From NCBI GenBank assembly GCA_019420585.1, contig JAHZGX010000020.1, positions 283,448 to 347,447 of the forward strand: a stretch of 64,000 nt of DNA, given 5' to 3'. The stretch's first letter is position 1. The number at the start of each line of letters is the position of its first letter. Source of the DNA: Prevotellaceae bacterium. GTDB taxonomy: Bacteria; Bacteroidota; Bacteroidia; Bacteroidales; Bacteroidaceae. Under the pieces are notes generated by a model. That model was not told the origin of the DNA, did no database searches, and saw only the letters and a program-made list of their open reading frames with translations. The translations under genes and the position numbers were made by a program. Positions 55,501 through 63,945 of this stretch are shown piece after piece.

Positions 55501-56746
55501 TGAGAGCCCCTCCCTGGCGGGTGAGGTAACGGTCGGTGCACATGTTCTTCAAGGCATATCCGCTGCCCACTTGCACTAGGGTCCAGTACTGTGCCAGTTT
55601 CTCCTCATTGAGGTTCTCGCAGTCCACGCCGTGCGAGGAGATGTCCTCGCTCATGTAGTTCTTGTAGTTTTGGTTCTGCAGGCGGTAGTACTTCCCGGGT
55701 TGAGGTGTCTTATATCTGCTTCCGGCCAGCAGTCCGGCCTCCACTTCCTCTAGGGTGAAGTTCTGCACGAGCGTGAGGGACCAGTCGGAGCCTTGGTCGT
55801 TCAGGCATGTCCACTTGTAGAGCGTGGTGCCGTCCCCGTTGAGATTCAGGCACACGTTGCCATCGAAGTTTGCTTCGGTGGAGAGGTTGATGTAACTGGA
55901 GGTGGCCGTGTTGTTGGGGCTGGCTTGTATGTACATCTTCACTGCACTGCTGCTGGGCTTGCGGAAATTGTCGTCTGAGTCCAGGTAACTGCCGGTGCTG
56001 GCATTGCGCAGCGTGTACCCATCACCGTTCTTGGCCAGTATCCACACCTGTGCCAGGTCGCTTTCCTGTGCCTGCGTGCCCTGTGTCACGTCGCCCACCT
56101 GTGCCAGGTTGGCGTTGGACATGCGCCTGTTGGTCAGTCTTATCAGGCCACCCTTGTTGAGCACGTATCTGATGTAGTCGTTACCGGTAAGGCCGGACAG
56201 TTCCTTGAACGATGCCTCACGCAGTGCCCAGTCTCGGTCGCTTCCCGCTGTGCCCTGCGAACTGGCTCCCTTCAGTGTGCCGCTGTCGTCCTGCAGGTAA
56301 TACATGCCGTTGCTGCGCAGTGACCAGTGTCCGGCATTATCGCCCAGTTGCGTGATGGTGTATATGCTTGATGAGCGTGTGGTGGCTTCCGTACCGTTGT
56401 TCTTGGTGCTGTTTACACTGCGGTAATAGTTGCCTATGGCGGTCTTCAGGTAGTACTTGTTGTCTTCCCCCGCACTCTCCAGTTGCACCAGATAGCCCAG
56501 ATTGTCGCTTGCTTCAAGTCCGTTGGGGCTGGTGGCAGTGAGGTTCAGCGTGTTGCCTTCTCCCTCGCGGACGTATCGTCCTGTGGACAGGTTATAGAGG
56601 AAATACCACTTTCCTGCCTCTAGGTTGGTGGCGCTGTTTCCCACGGACAATATCTTCCCGGAATAGTCTTCGGCGTCTGCCCAGGTGTGGACAGAGCCAG
56701 CCAGTGCCATGAGCACCGTCAGAAGAATCGTGTAGAGTTTGTTCAT
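52571..56746 (-). CDS. M60 family (enhancin-like) metallopeptidase, mucinase type
   Basis: Exported protein of 1391 residues with signal peptide (to about 'HTWADA'). Residues 25-480 hold repeated ricin-like or jelly-roll lectin segments ('YYLKTAIGNYYRSV', 'YTLRNASTGSYLDSDD', 'YALKNMCTDRYLTRQ'). The M60 catalytic domain follows (about 600-960), with the zinc motif HEMGHNHQ at 832-839. The tail 'VYDLQGRRLVYVAQPGIYIV' plus 'NGKKTLVK' is the short Bacteroidales C-terminal signal. M60 enzymes such as BT4244 and IMPa cut O-glycosylated mucin-type proteins. The lectin modules fit that use. It starts 32 bases from a TATCTTTG promoter. Confidence 0.9.
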   Translation of the reverse strand: MNKLYTILLTVLMALAGSVHTWADAEDYSGKILSVGNSATNLEAGKWYFLYNLSTGRYVREGEGNTLNLTATSPNGLEASDNLGYLVQLESAGEDNKYYLKTAIGNYYRSVNSTKNNGTEATTRSSSIYTITQLGDNAGHWSLRSNGMYYLQDDSGTLKGASSQGTAGSDRDWALREASFKELSGLTGNDYIRYVLNKGGLIRLTNRRMSNANLAQVGDVTQGTQAQESDLAQVWILAKNGDGYTLRNASTGSYLDSDDNFRKPSSSAVKMYIQASPNNTATSSYINLSTEANFDGNVCLNLNGDGTTLYKWTCLNDQGSDWSLTLVQNFTLEEVEAGLLAGSRYKTPQPGKYYRLQNQNYKNYMSEDISSHGVDCENLNEEKLAQYWTLVQVGSGYALKNMCTDRYLTRQGGALSRKYTTQEALPTAGFSLKRTDDETIFTYYVVDQGTVGLHCDQGSNVVGWYTTDISASTWGFEEVELTDEFIQKGHEALNQYTDLVANLGTYNEALSHLFQDKACTILKEDIQALTDAQLEANTDYMALTDEMKAMVMKVKNNTWQVYTRDNGYSRDFEKFFRVRDDYKVYSNYDKMAWNEYAGMSNAFGKLSGPTGIVGKTGDIIYIYVDEEPSADCTLQAEVVTDSPSPGDRQTGTTNNLHAGLNAVILGESSTLYIFYQLDDPEKYLADYPDMKIHIEGGELQGYFDLTRGMTNEDWMLLREKLLDKNNIVNMKGDHIVHVMRNDLVQQALNDCGNEMEGVVRVWSKFVQCEEDLMGFQEDLKGRFRNIWNAFSIDHSYMYATTYGTYYENSTLNTVLNYNTLTTDAGAIWGPSHEMGHNHQACLNIVGATEVSNNLFSNVNVFLQGIATTRGTAVHDTFNSFAQGASWFDMDIWEQTRFYYQLYLYYHVQGHKPDFYPTLFKMLRQDPIRKRSNDYDASLVNGDGQTVGGYKSYGKDDYLHMAKKMCDAAGEDLSEFFEVNGMFVPVNNRYIGDYSDYWITTTQQDIDEAKAYMHRYPKAGNICFIDDRVKPSPVLKDSPLEGRSTSEFRVDYENDETRRIGYSDVGQYSDFVDDYTTNGYYYTTTYSQGVTTYRMYGTGAVGFKVYDSTGKLVFLSNKTSFSIPADIAAKLGDDFRIVAAEGNGYDVLVPYAPARYRGEMTAYYAGSTTPHTLYYYGTGEDAESRISELPANSIAYVKPGQNSRLQPTASLLSQTNVVDGDMNAQSLVIDGNKPFYIPTAFTAHNVTFTKSGEGHQALNLPFNLHEGYEGVIMDGKLNTLVETAVAGTPVVVNGKTSLTAKETEVTTGTFTASEGGYVLNAEGTDVVASEGANSPFTYVWDHSFVVDTTAINDILESDQEGRTEVYDLQGRRLVYVAQPGIYIVNGKKTLVK

Positions 56747-56777
56747 ATAGCGTTTGGATAAGAGATTATTTCACGGA

Positions 56778-56785
56778 CAAAGATA
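56778..56785 (-). promoter_or_regulatory. -7 promoter element of the M60 operon
   Basis: The minus strand reads TATCTTTG (TAnnTTTG); leader about 25 nt. Confidence 0.6.
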
Positions 56786-56801
56786 AGAAGAATCATGTAA
56801 A

Positions 56802-56821
56802 TTGCATCATTGCGGATGCAA
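56802..56821. promoter_or_regulatory. Palindrome upstream of the M60 promoter
   Basis: TTGCATC (56802-56808) and GATGCAA (56815-56821) are exact inverted repeats around six bases. They sit 17 bases upstream of the -7 element, overlapping the -33 region, where a regulator would act. Confidence 0.45.
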
Positions 56822-57185
56822 AACTTGTTGTGCCAGAGGAAAATTAAGTGTCGGAGAGACACTTTGAAGCGTAGACTTTTCTTACACGGCATGCTGTGCC
56901 ACGAATTAAATCCGACTTAGCGGAAATTGGGTTAGGGCAGTTCTGGTTTTCCATAAATGGATTCATGAAGAAGAAGGTTCTGCCTGTGAACAAACGGCCT
57001 TGTTTTGTGAGATAGTGTATACTGCCCGGCATGGACCGTTCCGGAGTCCTAAGGACAGACACATAGAAGCCCGCCCCCGAATTTCCGGGAGCGGGCTTCC
57101 GCTGATTATTGGGTAATGTGTCTGTCGAAGTGACTTCTGTTCGGGAATATCCCTGAAGCCCCTTCGGGTCTTCGGTTCATTCCTC
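56822..57185. other. Intergenic region upstream of M60
   Basis: A 72-codon minus-strand frame (56844-57062) has no recognisable signal or family. A terminator-like hairpin at 57066-57099 serves the upstream 1208-residue gene. Nothing else is supported. Confidence 0.5.
57066..57099 (-). terminator. Hairpin after the 1208-residue protein gene
   Basis: GAAGCCCGC (57066-57074) pairs with GCGGGCTTC (57091-57099) and the stem extends with CCCG/CGGG. The T tract is weak. Confidence 0.5.
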
Positions 57186-60100
57186 TTACTTAACTGTCAC
57201 TTTGGCACCGCCGATGATGTAGAGGCCGCGACCCATAGCCTTGACATCGCTAATGGTGCCGTTCTTCTTCATCAACCTGCCATCGATGGTATAGATGTCA
57301 CCGCGTGTGCTGAGCACATCGGTAATCTTTTCAATGGCGTTGGCACCCTTCTTTAAGGTAATTACCAGATTGTAATCATCTGCATTGAAGTTGTTGATGA
57401 CGTTCTCGGCAGGTACAATGTAACCGGTGTTTGCACTCACGTCACGGGTGCAGTCGGTGTTCTCCTCGCCTGTGGCTTCCTCGAAGTGGTTGCCTTCCTG
57501 GCCGTAAGTACCGCCCGCAACAACCACGTTGACATTGGGGTCAACCCACTGGTAAGTGTATGTACCGTGTATGCCTCCTACAGAGTCGGGCTCGGCGGCG
57601 AACTCTGCGCCGGTGAGCGTAATCTTCTCGGGATTCTTCTCCAATTCCTTATCAAATGCTGTGGTGTCACCGTTCAGGTAAAGTACTGGCTGCCCAGGCT
57701 TGGCTTCGCTCACTTCATTGAAGGCCAGGTTGATTTCATCGTCAGCGATGGCTGCGCCCTTGTATTCGTAGAGTTGGCCGCCGTCCACTTGGTAGCCTAT
57801 GGCATAGCACCAGATGCGCATGCTGTTGGGCAGCACATTCATCTTGATGTTCTCTGCCACTTCTTCACCCTCGTCAAGGTCAGTCACAGGCTCAATGAGG
57901 AGCGCGCTGTTAGAACTTATCTCGTTGGCATTCCAGGTTACCAGTGAGTGGCCGGCGTTCTGTGCGTGCAGGTATACGGGGTCGTCATACAGTTCGGCTC
58001 CATTGAGACTGCGTGCATGAATGAGCACTTTGCCCAGTCCGCAAGCCCTCACGTCGAACAGAGCGGGAGTCAGACCAAGTGAGAGGGCGTTTCCGCGAGC
58101 CAGTGCATTTACGTAGAGGCCGCTCTTGTGCTGGATGGCGTATGCTGTGTCGCCCTGTGCCACGAAGCGGAATGCCGTCTGATCCTCGCTTGTGATGTCA
58201 TCGGGATTTACGAAGCGGAGTGCCTGCCCGATACTTATTTGGTCAAGTGAGCCGAAGACTACAAGGCGAGAACCGCTCTCATCGCTCTCTTGGTCGGCTG
58301 GTGCCAGGCGTGTGCCGTAGAGGTCACCCAGGCTCTCGTTCACCGTGTTGCCCTTGCCCCATCCATAAGTGTTGTAGTTCTCTTCGTTGTCGAAACGGAT
58401 GGTGTACCACTTGCCGGTCTCCACCTTGTTGGCAGATTCCATGATGTTGTTGGCTGTCTCGGTAATCTTAGTGGTCAGATCATCGGTTTTCTCGTGTGTG
58501 TATGCACCGCTCTTCAGGTAAGCCTGCGCTTCTGCAATCAGGTTGGCCAGTGCACTGCCGTTGCTGCCCTCAGCCCATTGACCGGGGTTGCTGCCGGTCA
58601 CCACGTACTGTGCGGCATCCTTGTTGGCTGCGATGACGGCATCCAGTGCGCTGGGGTCAACCAGTGCGGCCAGGAAGGCATCCACTGCATTCTCCAGTTC
58701 TTTGTAGTCCTCAATGGTGAGTTCCTCGGCCTCTATCTCGGCAGCCTTGGCCAGGGCAGCCTCCAGGTTGGTGCGTACCTCGCCCATCTGTGAGTACTGG
58801 GTCTGTCCGTCAATGGTGGTGGGATAAAGTTGGAACTGTGCCATGTGTCCGTAACCGCGTGTATTTTCGATTTCAGAACCTGCGGTGTTGTCAATGTAGA
58901 AGCGCAGATATTGGTAGTTGCCGATACTGAAGAGGTTGCTGCGCACCTCTGTTTGGCCACTAGTCCAAGGAGTGTTCAGACTGTCCAGGCGTGTCCAACT
59001 GTCCTCGGTGGCATCGTCCAGTGCCGATGCGTCATTGGCACCATACACGGTCATGGCTGTGATGTGGTCGTTATTAGCAGTGGTTCTGCGGCCAATGTAA
59101 GCCTGGAGCATCGTGCCTTCGGACACAGGCTCGGTGAGAGCCACTTGGAAGTAATGGGTGTGGCCTGCCACTAGGGATGACCAGTCGCTGTGCCAATAGG
59201 TGTCGCCGTTGCCATCGAACAGGTTGTTAAACGAGGCTCCGTTGGGCTCTTTGCCTTCACTGCAGGTGAAGGGGCTTGAGAACTGCTCGCCGCGGGTCAG
59301 GATGCCTTTACCATGTGAGTAAAGGTATGTGTCGGCCTTGGCTGCCGTGATGGCAGAGTCTGCACGTGCCTGGAGAGCCTGGAAGTTAGCCACCATTTGC
59401 TCGTGGTTCTTGTAGGGAGCGTAGTCCTCAATGAGTTTGGCCACGGTCTCGTCATCCACTGGTTCCAGGATCCACTGGCTGGCATCGGCACCACTCTCCC
59501 AGCCTACGATGTTGCCGCGTACGCCCTTGCCGATACCCGTGCCTTCAGCATCGCCGTGCCCGCCGCAGTGAGCAAAACTTTGGATATTTCCGCCTTGGGG
59601 TTGGAAAGCGATGACAACCTTATCCTCATCATTGTATTTGATGAACTGGAACTTCATGGTGTTTGTGCTTGCGGGATCCAGAGTGGCGGGATTGCTTGTG
59701 GGGATAGCATCAAAGATGCCGTCGGTGGCAATGTTCATCACCTGAATGGAATCGGTACCCACGTTGGTTATCTTCCACAGATAGCGGCAGTCGGTCTCAT
59801 CAATGTTGTCCCACTTGGCTTGCTTGGTGTCTTGAGTGGCATACATGGCCTTGGTGGGGTGAGTCTCTATTGTCTCAGTATCATCCTCACCGGTGCCGCT
59901 GATAGTATTGGTCCAAGCCATGGAACTCACGATGCGGTAGTTTCCGTTGGCAATGGTCAACTTTATCTGTGCGACCACGATTGCATTCCATCCGTTGTCG
60001 ATGGCATCCAACTCAGCCTGTATCTCTTCATTGGTGATGTCAGGATATTGGCCGTCAAGGATGTTATACACCTTCTGCACGTGTGCCTTCCAGGCATTGT

Positions 60101-60812
60101 ACTCGTCCTCCGTGATGTTGTATTCGCCGATTCTTGTGCCTAGAGTGAGGTTCTCACGGCCATCGATGTACTGTTCATAGAGGTTCATCCTCTGGGTCAT
60201 CTCTTTTTCCAGCAGGTCGCGCTCGGTTACCTCGGTGAATGTCACGGGATAAAGAGACCAATCGTTGTTGCCGTTGAGTTCTTCCAGCTTGCCGCTTCCC
60301 CAGAAAGCACAACTATTGCCGCCACCGTTGTTGTCGACCCTGTCGGCCATGTCGGCCTTGTTGATGCCGAAATGTCCGGGCTCGTCAAGGATGTTGTACA
60401 CGTTGTAAGCCTGAGCCTCGCTTTCTTTGGCGGTTGACCAAAGGTTGCTGTTCATGTAATTTCCCGTTCCGAACTGGATCCTGTACTGTCCTTCGGTATC
60501 GGTGGAAAGGAAGCGAACCAGGATGTCTGCCTTGTCGGAGGCCATGTCGCCTTCCTTGATGACATCTTCCTCAATGCCGTTTGTCATGAAGGTGATTCGC
60601 TCGCCTTTCTGGTCCTGCCAATAGCCACCGGCTTTCTGCCCGTTCTGGCGCTTGTTATATACCAGATACCATTGGGTGTCCGGTGTCACAGACTCGGCAG
60701 CACTGCCGATTTCTACTGCCTTCATGCTCAACTCTTCCAGTTGTGCCAGTGCCGGCACACTGAAAAGGGCAGCAAGAAGCAGTGAGAGAAAAGAAGTAAG
60801 TCTTCTGCTCAT
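57186..60812 (-). CDS. Large secreted discoidin-domain/FIVAR surface protein
   Basis: Exported protein of 1208 residues with signal peptide (to 'SVPALAQ'). Residues 35-200 and 290-470 are lectin-like beta repeats ('TQWYLVYNKRQ', 'GNYMNSNLWSTA'). Residues about 515-665 match a discoidin/F5-8C carbohydrate-binding domain ('NLFDGNGDTYWHSDW...YLRFYIDNTAG'). Helical FIVAR-type segments follow (about 680-830). The end 'IYTIDGRLMKKNG...GLYIIGGAKVTVK' is the short Bacteroidales tail. No catalytic motif was found, so adhesion or glycan capture is the likely role. It may serve with the neighbouring M60 enzyme, though it has its own promoter element, TACATTTG at 60888. Confidence 0.78.
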   Translation of the reverse strand: MSRRLTSFLSLLLAALFSVPALAQLEELSMKAVEIGSAAESVTPDTQWYLVYNKRQNGQKAGGYWQDQKGERITFMTNGIEEDVIKEGDMASDKADILVRFLSTDTEGQYRIQFGTGNYMNSNLWSTAKESEAQAYNVYNILDEPGHFGINKADMADRVDNNGGGNSCAFWGSGKLEELNGNNDWSLYPVTFTEVTERDLLEKEMTQRMNLYEQYIDGRENLTLGTRIGEYNITEDEYNAWKAHVQKVYNILDGQYPDITNEEIQAELDAIDNGWNAIVVAQIKLTIANGNYRIVSSMAWTNTISGTGEDDTETIETHPTKAMYATQDTKQAKWDNIDETDCRYLWKITNVGTDSIQVMNIATDGIFDAIPTSNPATLDPASTNTMKFQFIKYNDEDKVVIAFQPQGGNIQSFAHCGGHGDAEGTGIGKGVRGNIVGWESGADASQWILEPVDDETVAKLIEDYAPYKNHEQMVANFQALQARADSAITAAKADTYLYSHGKGILTRGEQFSSPFTCSEGKEPNGASFNNLFDGNGDTYWHSDWSSLVAGHTHYFQVALTEPVSEGTMLQAYIGRRTTANNDHITAMTVYGANDASALDDATEDSWTRLDSLNTPWTSGQTEVRSNLFSIGNYQYLRFYIDNTAGSEIENTRGYGHMAQFQLYPTTIDGQTQYSQMGEVRTNLEAALAKAAEIEAEELTIEDYKELENAVDAFLAALVDPSALDAVIAANKDAAQYVVTGSNPGQWAEGSNGSALANLIAEAQAYLKSGAYTHEKTDDLTTKITETANNIMESANKVETGKWYTIRFDNEENYNTYGWGKGNTVNESLGDLYGTRLAPADQESDESGSRLVVFGSLDQISIGQALRFVNPDDITSEDQTAFRFVAQGDTAYAIQHKSGLYVNALARGNALSLGLTPALFDVRACGLGKVLIHARSLNGAELYDDPVYLHAQNAGHSLVTWNANEISSNSALLIEPVTDLDEGEEVAENIKMNVLPNSMRIWCYAIGYQVDGGQLYEYKGAAIADDEINLAFNEVSEAKPGQPVLYLNGDTTAFDKELEKNPEKITLTGAEFAAEPDSVGGIHGTYTYQWVDPNVNVVVAGGTYGQEGNHFEEATGEENTDCTRDVSANTGYIVPAENVINNFNADDYNLVITLKKGANAIEKITDVLSTRGDIYTIDGRLMKKNGTISDVKAMGRGLYIIGGAKVTVK

Positions 60813-60887
60813 AACTGTTGATTGTTTATGTGAAAAATGCTGTGCGACAGGCTTTGCGGCCTTGTCGCTTTTTTGTTATATCATTGA

Positions 60888-60895
60888 CAAATGTA
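60888..60895 (-). promoter_or_regulatory. -7 promoter element of the discoidin-domain protein
   Basis: The minus strand reads TACATTTG (TAnnTTTG); leader about 69 nt. Confidence 0.45.
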
Positions 60896-61099
60896 TATCA
60901 GAAATAGATTATGGCATTGCGCGTGCACGTCTTGGTGGCGTGATTTTAAGTTTATTTAACTACTTAAAGTGAAAACATAACCATTTTTCTTGCTATGTGA
61001 ACTAACAAAATATGGAACTTCACCCTTACCCGCGGTGTGGCACCAGCACGTGAAATTCACCTTGTTGTCGGAATGCTTGTTGCATTAAGATAAAATGTC
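60896..61099. other. Divergent intergenic spacer
   Basis: The 368-base region between divergent genes contains the two promoter elements listed and otherwise AT-rich sequence without recognised genes, RNA or repeats. Confidence 0.5.
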
Positions 61100-61107
61100 T
61101 AACTTTG
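61100..61107 (+). promoter_or_regulatory. Promoter of the HSPF-protein/adenosyltransferase operon
   Basis: TAACTTTG is preceded by TTG at 61077-61079 with a 20-base spacer, a good match to the -33/-7 layout. The leader to 61181 is about 67 nt. Confidence 0.6.
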
Positions 61108-61180
61108 CGTGGGAGATGACATATAATGTTGTTCCTGCGTGAAAATGGAGCCGACATCCTCCTTAATATGATTCCCGGCA

Positions 61181-61708
61181 ATGAGACTCTTTGGCAATCC
61201 ATTTGTTTGGCTTATGCGCATTCGCCATCGCTGTGGTTATGGGGTGCATTCGCCTTTCGCCTTTCGCTTTCTCACGGAGGTGGTGTATGAGCAGGCACCC
61301 TATTATGCTTACCGCAGGCTGGACGCCGGCCTTCCTTGGCGTATGTGTTTGAGGCGTAGAAAGGGACTGCATCTCTTGCTGAGACTTGCCAACTGGCTTC
61401 AGCCGGAGGTCATTGTGCTTTCCGGGAATCATCCTTGGATACGTACCTACCTGATGGCTGGATGCAGTAAGGCTGTCATATACGGGCACATGCCTGCCGG
61501 AGGAGCTGACATGGTGGTGCTTGATGCACCCGATGATGAGGCAGAATCGCTGGTGCATGAAGGTGGTATGCTGGTGCTTGACGGGCTGCTGGGACATGAG
61601 GAGTGGTTGCGCGGTTTGAGGGCAACAGTGACCTTTGACTTGTATGACTTGGGTATTGCCATCTACAACAAAAAACTACAGAGACAACATTACAGGGTAA
61701 ATTTCTGA
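61181..61708 (+). CDS. Bacteroidetes HSPF-motif protein, methyltransferase-like
   Basis: Protein of 175 residues. The opening 'MRIRHRCGYGVHSPFAFRFL' carries the 'GxHSPF' signature of a widespread Bacteroidetes family usually annotated as class I SAM-dependent methyltransferase-like. Here the usual glycine-rich SAM loop is not obvious, and the protein is short, with 'VIVLSGNHPWIRTYLMAGCS' and 'GADMVVLDAPDDEAE' as remains of a Rossmann-type fold. It may be a non-catalytic or reduced form. It is immediately followed (no gap) by the adenosyltransferase gene. Confidence 0.6.
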   Translation: MRLFGNPFVWLMRIRHRCGYGVHSPFAFRFLTEVVYEQAPYYAYRRLDAGLPWRMCLRRRKGLHLLLRLANWLQPEVIVLSGNHPWIRTYLMAGCSKAVIYGHMPAGGADMVVLDAPDDEAESLVHEGGMLVLDGLLGHEEWLRGLRATVTFDLYDLGIAIYNKKLQRQHYRVNF

Positions 61709-62281
61709 ATGAAAAAGAGCAATGTGTATACATGTACGGGTGACTCCGGACAGACATCGCTGGCAGACGGCACGCGTACAAGCAAGTGCAGCCTGCGGCT
61801 GGAGAGTTATGGAGAAGTGGATGAATTGAATTGCCACATAGGACTTCTGCTTTCCATCATACAGAAAGGGGAGATAAGGCACATGCTCACCGATGTGCAG
61901 AGGCGGCTGTTCAGCGTGGGCGCACAACTGGCCACGCCGCCGGGGGCGGCATATACAGTGCGCTGGCCGATAACGGAAGATCAGGTGCATGAAATGGAGC
62001 ATGTGATTGACAGCCTGCATGAGGGACTGCCACCTTGGCGTGGATTCACCTTGCCCGGAGGCACGCAAGCGGCCTCTCAGGCACAGGTGTGCAGGGCAGT
62101 GTGCCGCAGGGCGGAGCGCAGGATATGCGCCCTGGCGCAGCAGGAGGGCGGAGTGGATTCTTCACTGCTTGCTTACGTTAACCGGTTGAGTGACATGTTC
62201 TATGTTTTGGCATTGCGTTTGAATTATCTTGACGGGGTGGATGAAATTTCATGGTCTCCCGAAGGGAATATAAAGAAATAG
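61709..62281 (+). CDS. PduO-type cob(I)alamin adenosyltransferase
   Basis: Enzyme of 190 residues that transfers the adenosyl group from ATP to cob(I)alamin to form coenzyme B12. 'VYTCTGDSGQTSLADGTR' near the N-terminus is the ATP-binding motif. 'YGEVDELNCHIG', 'FTLPGGTQAASQAQVCRAVCRRAERR' and 'YVNRLSDMFYVLAL' complete the trimeric PduO/MMAB fold. The ATG directly follows the stop of the preceding gene (TGAATG). Adenosyl-B12 would serve methylmalonyl-CoA mutase in propionate formation, common in this order. Confidence 0.92.
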   Translation: MKKSNVYTCTGDSGQTSLADGTRTSKCSLRLESYGEVDELNCHIGLLLSIIQKGEIRHMLTDVQRRLFSVGAQLATPPGAAYTVRWPITEDQVHEMEHVIDSLHEGLPPWRGFTLPGGTQAASQAQVCRAVCRRAERRICALAQQEGGVDSSLLAYVNRLSDMFYVLALRLNYLDGVDEISWSPEGNIKK

Positions 62282-62284
62282 TTG

Positions 62285-62292
62285 TATATTTG
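62285..62292 (+). promoter_or_regulatory. -7 promoter element of the DUF2795 gene
   Basis: TATATTTG (TAnnTTTG), 46 bases before ATG 62339. Confidence 0.55.
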
Positions 62293-62338
62293 CGCCCCGA
62301 AATCAGAAAAAAGCGTTAATATATAAATATAATAAGGT

Positions 62339-62560
62339 ATGTACTGGACACTGGAACTGGCTTCACGCCTGGACGATGCGCCCTGGCCTGCTACTAAAGA
62401 GGAACTCATAGACTATGCCACACGCAGTGGAGCACCAATGGAGGTTATTGAGAATCTTTCTGAAATAGAGGATGAGGGAGAGGTTTATGAGACAATAGAG
62501 GACATCTGGCCTGACTATCCCTCAAAGGAAGACTTCCTTTTCAACGAGGACGAGTACTAA
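62339..62560 (+). CDS. DUF2795 family small acidic protein
   Basis: Protein of 73 residues starting MYWTLELASRLDDAPWPATK, strongly acidic, with the conserved '...IWPDYPSKEDFLFNEDEY' end of the Bacteroidetes DUF2795 family. It is cytoplasmic with no known function. It has its own promoter and terminator, so it is a single-gene unit. Confidence 0.88.
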   Translation: MYWTLELASRLDDAPWPATKEELIDYATRSGAPMEVIENLSEIEDEGEVYETIEDIWPDYPSKEDFLFNEDEY

Positions 62561-62593
62561 AGCAAATTAAAGGCTTATACATTTAACTACAAC

Positions 62594-62631
62594 GGGTTGG
62601 CTTTCGTGACAAGCGATGGCCAACCCTTTTT
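62594..62631 (+). terminator. Terminator of the DUF2795 gene
   Basis: GGGTTGGC (62594-62601) pairs with GCCAACCC (62619-62626), with an inner TCG/CGA pair, followed by TTTTT. Confidence 0.75.
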
Positions 62632-62756
62632 CTTGTTTCTCCTGTTTCCCCCTTGATGCAAGACAGACTGGCGCGCCTCATCTTTTGGCTTGTTTCTTCT
62701 GATTAAGACTTCTAAAATAATCCAATGTTTGCAATTGTCGATAAAGCGAATCTTGT

Positions 62757-62764
62757 TAACTTTG
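62757..62764 (+). promoter_or_regulatory. Promoter of the Fic gene
   Basis: TAACTTTG with TTG at 62735-62737, a 19-base spacer. Leader about 27 nt. Confidence 0.6.
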
Positions 62765-62796
62765 CAGACATTACGTGGTAAAAGCGGCTTTGAGAT

Positions 62797-63942
62797 ATGG
62801 CAAAATACGAAATTCCCCATCTACCTTTAGATTTCAGTTTTGAGTCTGTGACAATCCTTAAACAACTTAATCAGGCCAACAGGCGGCTTGCTGAGTTGAA
62901 AGGAGTGGCTCAGACAATTCCAAACGAAAACATTTTGATTAGTACCCTAACTCTTCAAGAAGCCAAAGATAGTTCAGAGGTTGAGAATATCGTGACCACG
63001 CAGGATGATCTTTATCAAGGTGCAGCCTTGATGTCTGACCATGCGATGAATGCAGCCACAAAGGAGGTGCTGAATTACAGGGAGGCTCTACAGCATGGCT
63101 TTTCGCTGATTAAAAGTAAGGGGATTTTCACAGTGAATTCCATTAAGGAAATACAGAGTTATCTGGAACATAATTCTGCAGATTTCCGCAAAGTTCCGGG
63201 TACGGCATTGAAGCGCTCTGATGGTAAAACGGTTTACACGCCTCCTCAGAATGGTCAGGAGATTGAAGAATATATGGCAAATCTTGAGGCCTTCATCAAT
63301 GACGAGTATGTCTCAGATTTGGACCCACTTATCAAACTTGCCATAATACATCATCAGTTTGAGAGCATACATCCTTTTTATGATGGCAACGGGCGTACGG
63401 GACGCATAATATGTGTGCTTTATCTCGTGCTGACGGAACGTTTGGATTTGCCAATCCTGTATTTGAGCAGGTATATTACCCACAACAAAGGTGAATACTA
63501 TAGGCTTATACAGGCCATCAGGGACAAGAATGTGGACAATGAGGCGGAATGGGAAGCGTGGGTTCTCTTTATTCTAAAAGGAATAGAAGAGACTGCAGAA
63601 GAAACCACTCGCCTTGTCAAGGGCATGTCCAAACTGATGGGAATGTTTAAGTCTGTGCTTCGTCCGAAGTTCGGGAGGTTGTATCGCCATGAACTTCTAA
63701 ACAACTTATTTTTCCATCCATATACTAAGGTTGAGTTCTTGGAGAAGGAACTGAATGTCAGCAGAGCAACGGCAACCCGTTATCTGAACGGTCTTGTGGA
63801 GACCAAACTCGTGGAGAAGATTAAGATAGGTAGGACACATTATTATATGAATCTTCCGTTGATAGAACTTTTCATGAGCGTGTCTGACAATGAAAGTACA
63901 GAGACTGCCCTACCGATAGAATCTGTTTCGGATGCGAAGTGA
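62797..63942 (+). CDS. Fic family protein (AMP transferase type) with N-terminal inhibitory motif
   Basis: Protein of 381 residues. The Fic active site HPFYDGNGRTGR (192-203) has the catalytic His192 and all phosphate-binding residues, so nucleotidyl transfer to a target hydroxyl is likely. 'SSEVEN' at 59-64 fits the inhibitory (S/T)xxxE(G/N) helix of class II Fic proteins, so it should be self-inhibited through Glu63. The C-terminal 80 residues ('LFFHPYTKVEFLEKELNVSRATATRYLNGLVE') form a winged helix that could bind DNA. The target is unknown. No separate antitoxin gene precedes it. Confidence 0.9.
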   Translation: MAKYEIPHLPLDFSFESVTILKQLNQANRRLAELKGVAQTIPNENILISTLTLQEAKDSSEVENIVTTQDDLYQGAALMSDHAMNAATKEVLNYREALQHGFSLIKSKGIFTVNSIKEIQSYLEHNSADFRKVPGTALKRSDGKTVYTPPQNGQEIEEYMANLEAFINDEYVSDLDPLIKLAIIHHQFESIHPFYDGNGRTGRIICVLYLVLTERLDLPILYLSRYITHNKGEYYRLIQAIRDKNVDNEAEWEAWVLFILKGIEETAEETTRLVKGMSKLMGMFKSVLRPKFGRLYRHELLNNLFFHPYTKVEFLEKELNVSRATATRYLNGLVETKLVEKIKIGRTHYYMNLPLIELFMSVSDNESTETALPIESVSDAK

Positions 63943-63945
63943 ATT

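Noticed and set aside
56844..57062. 72-residue minus-strand frame upstream of the M60 gene
   Set aside because: No family, no promoter element at a useful distance and no conserved pattern that could be recognised.
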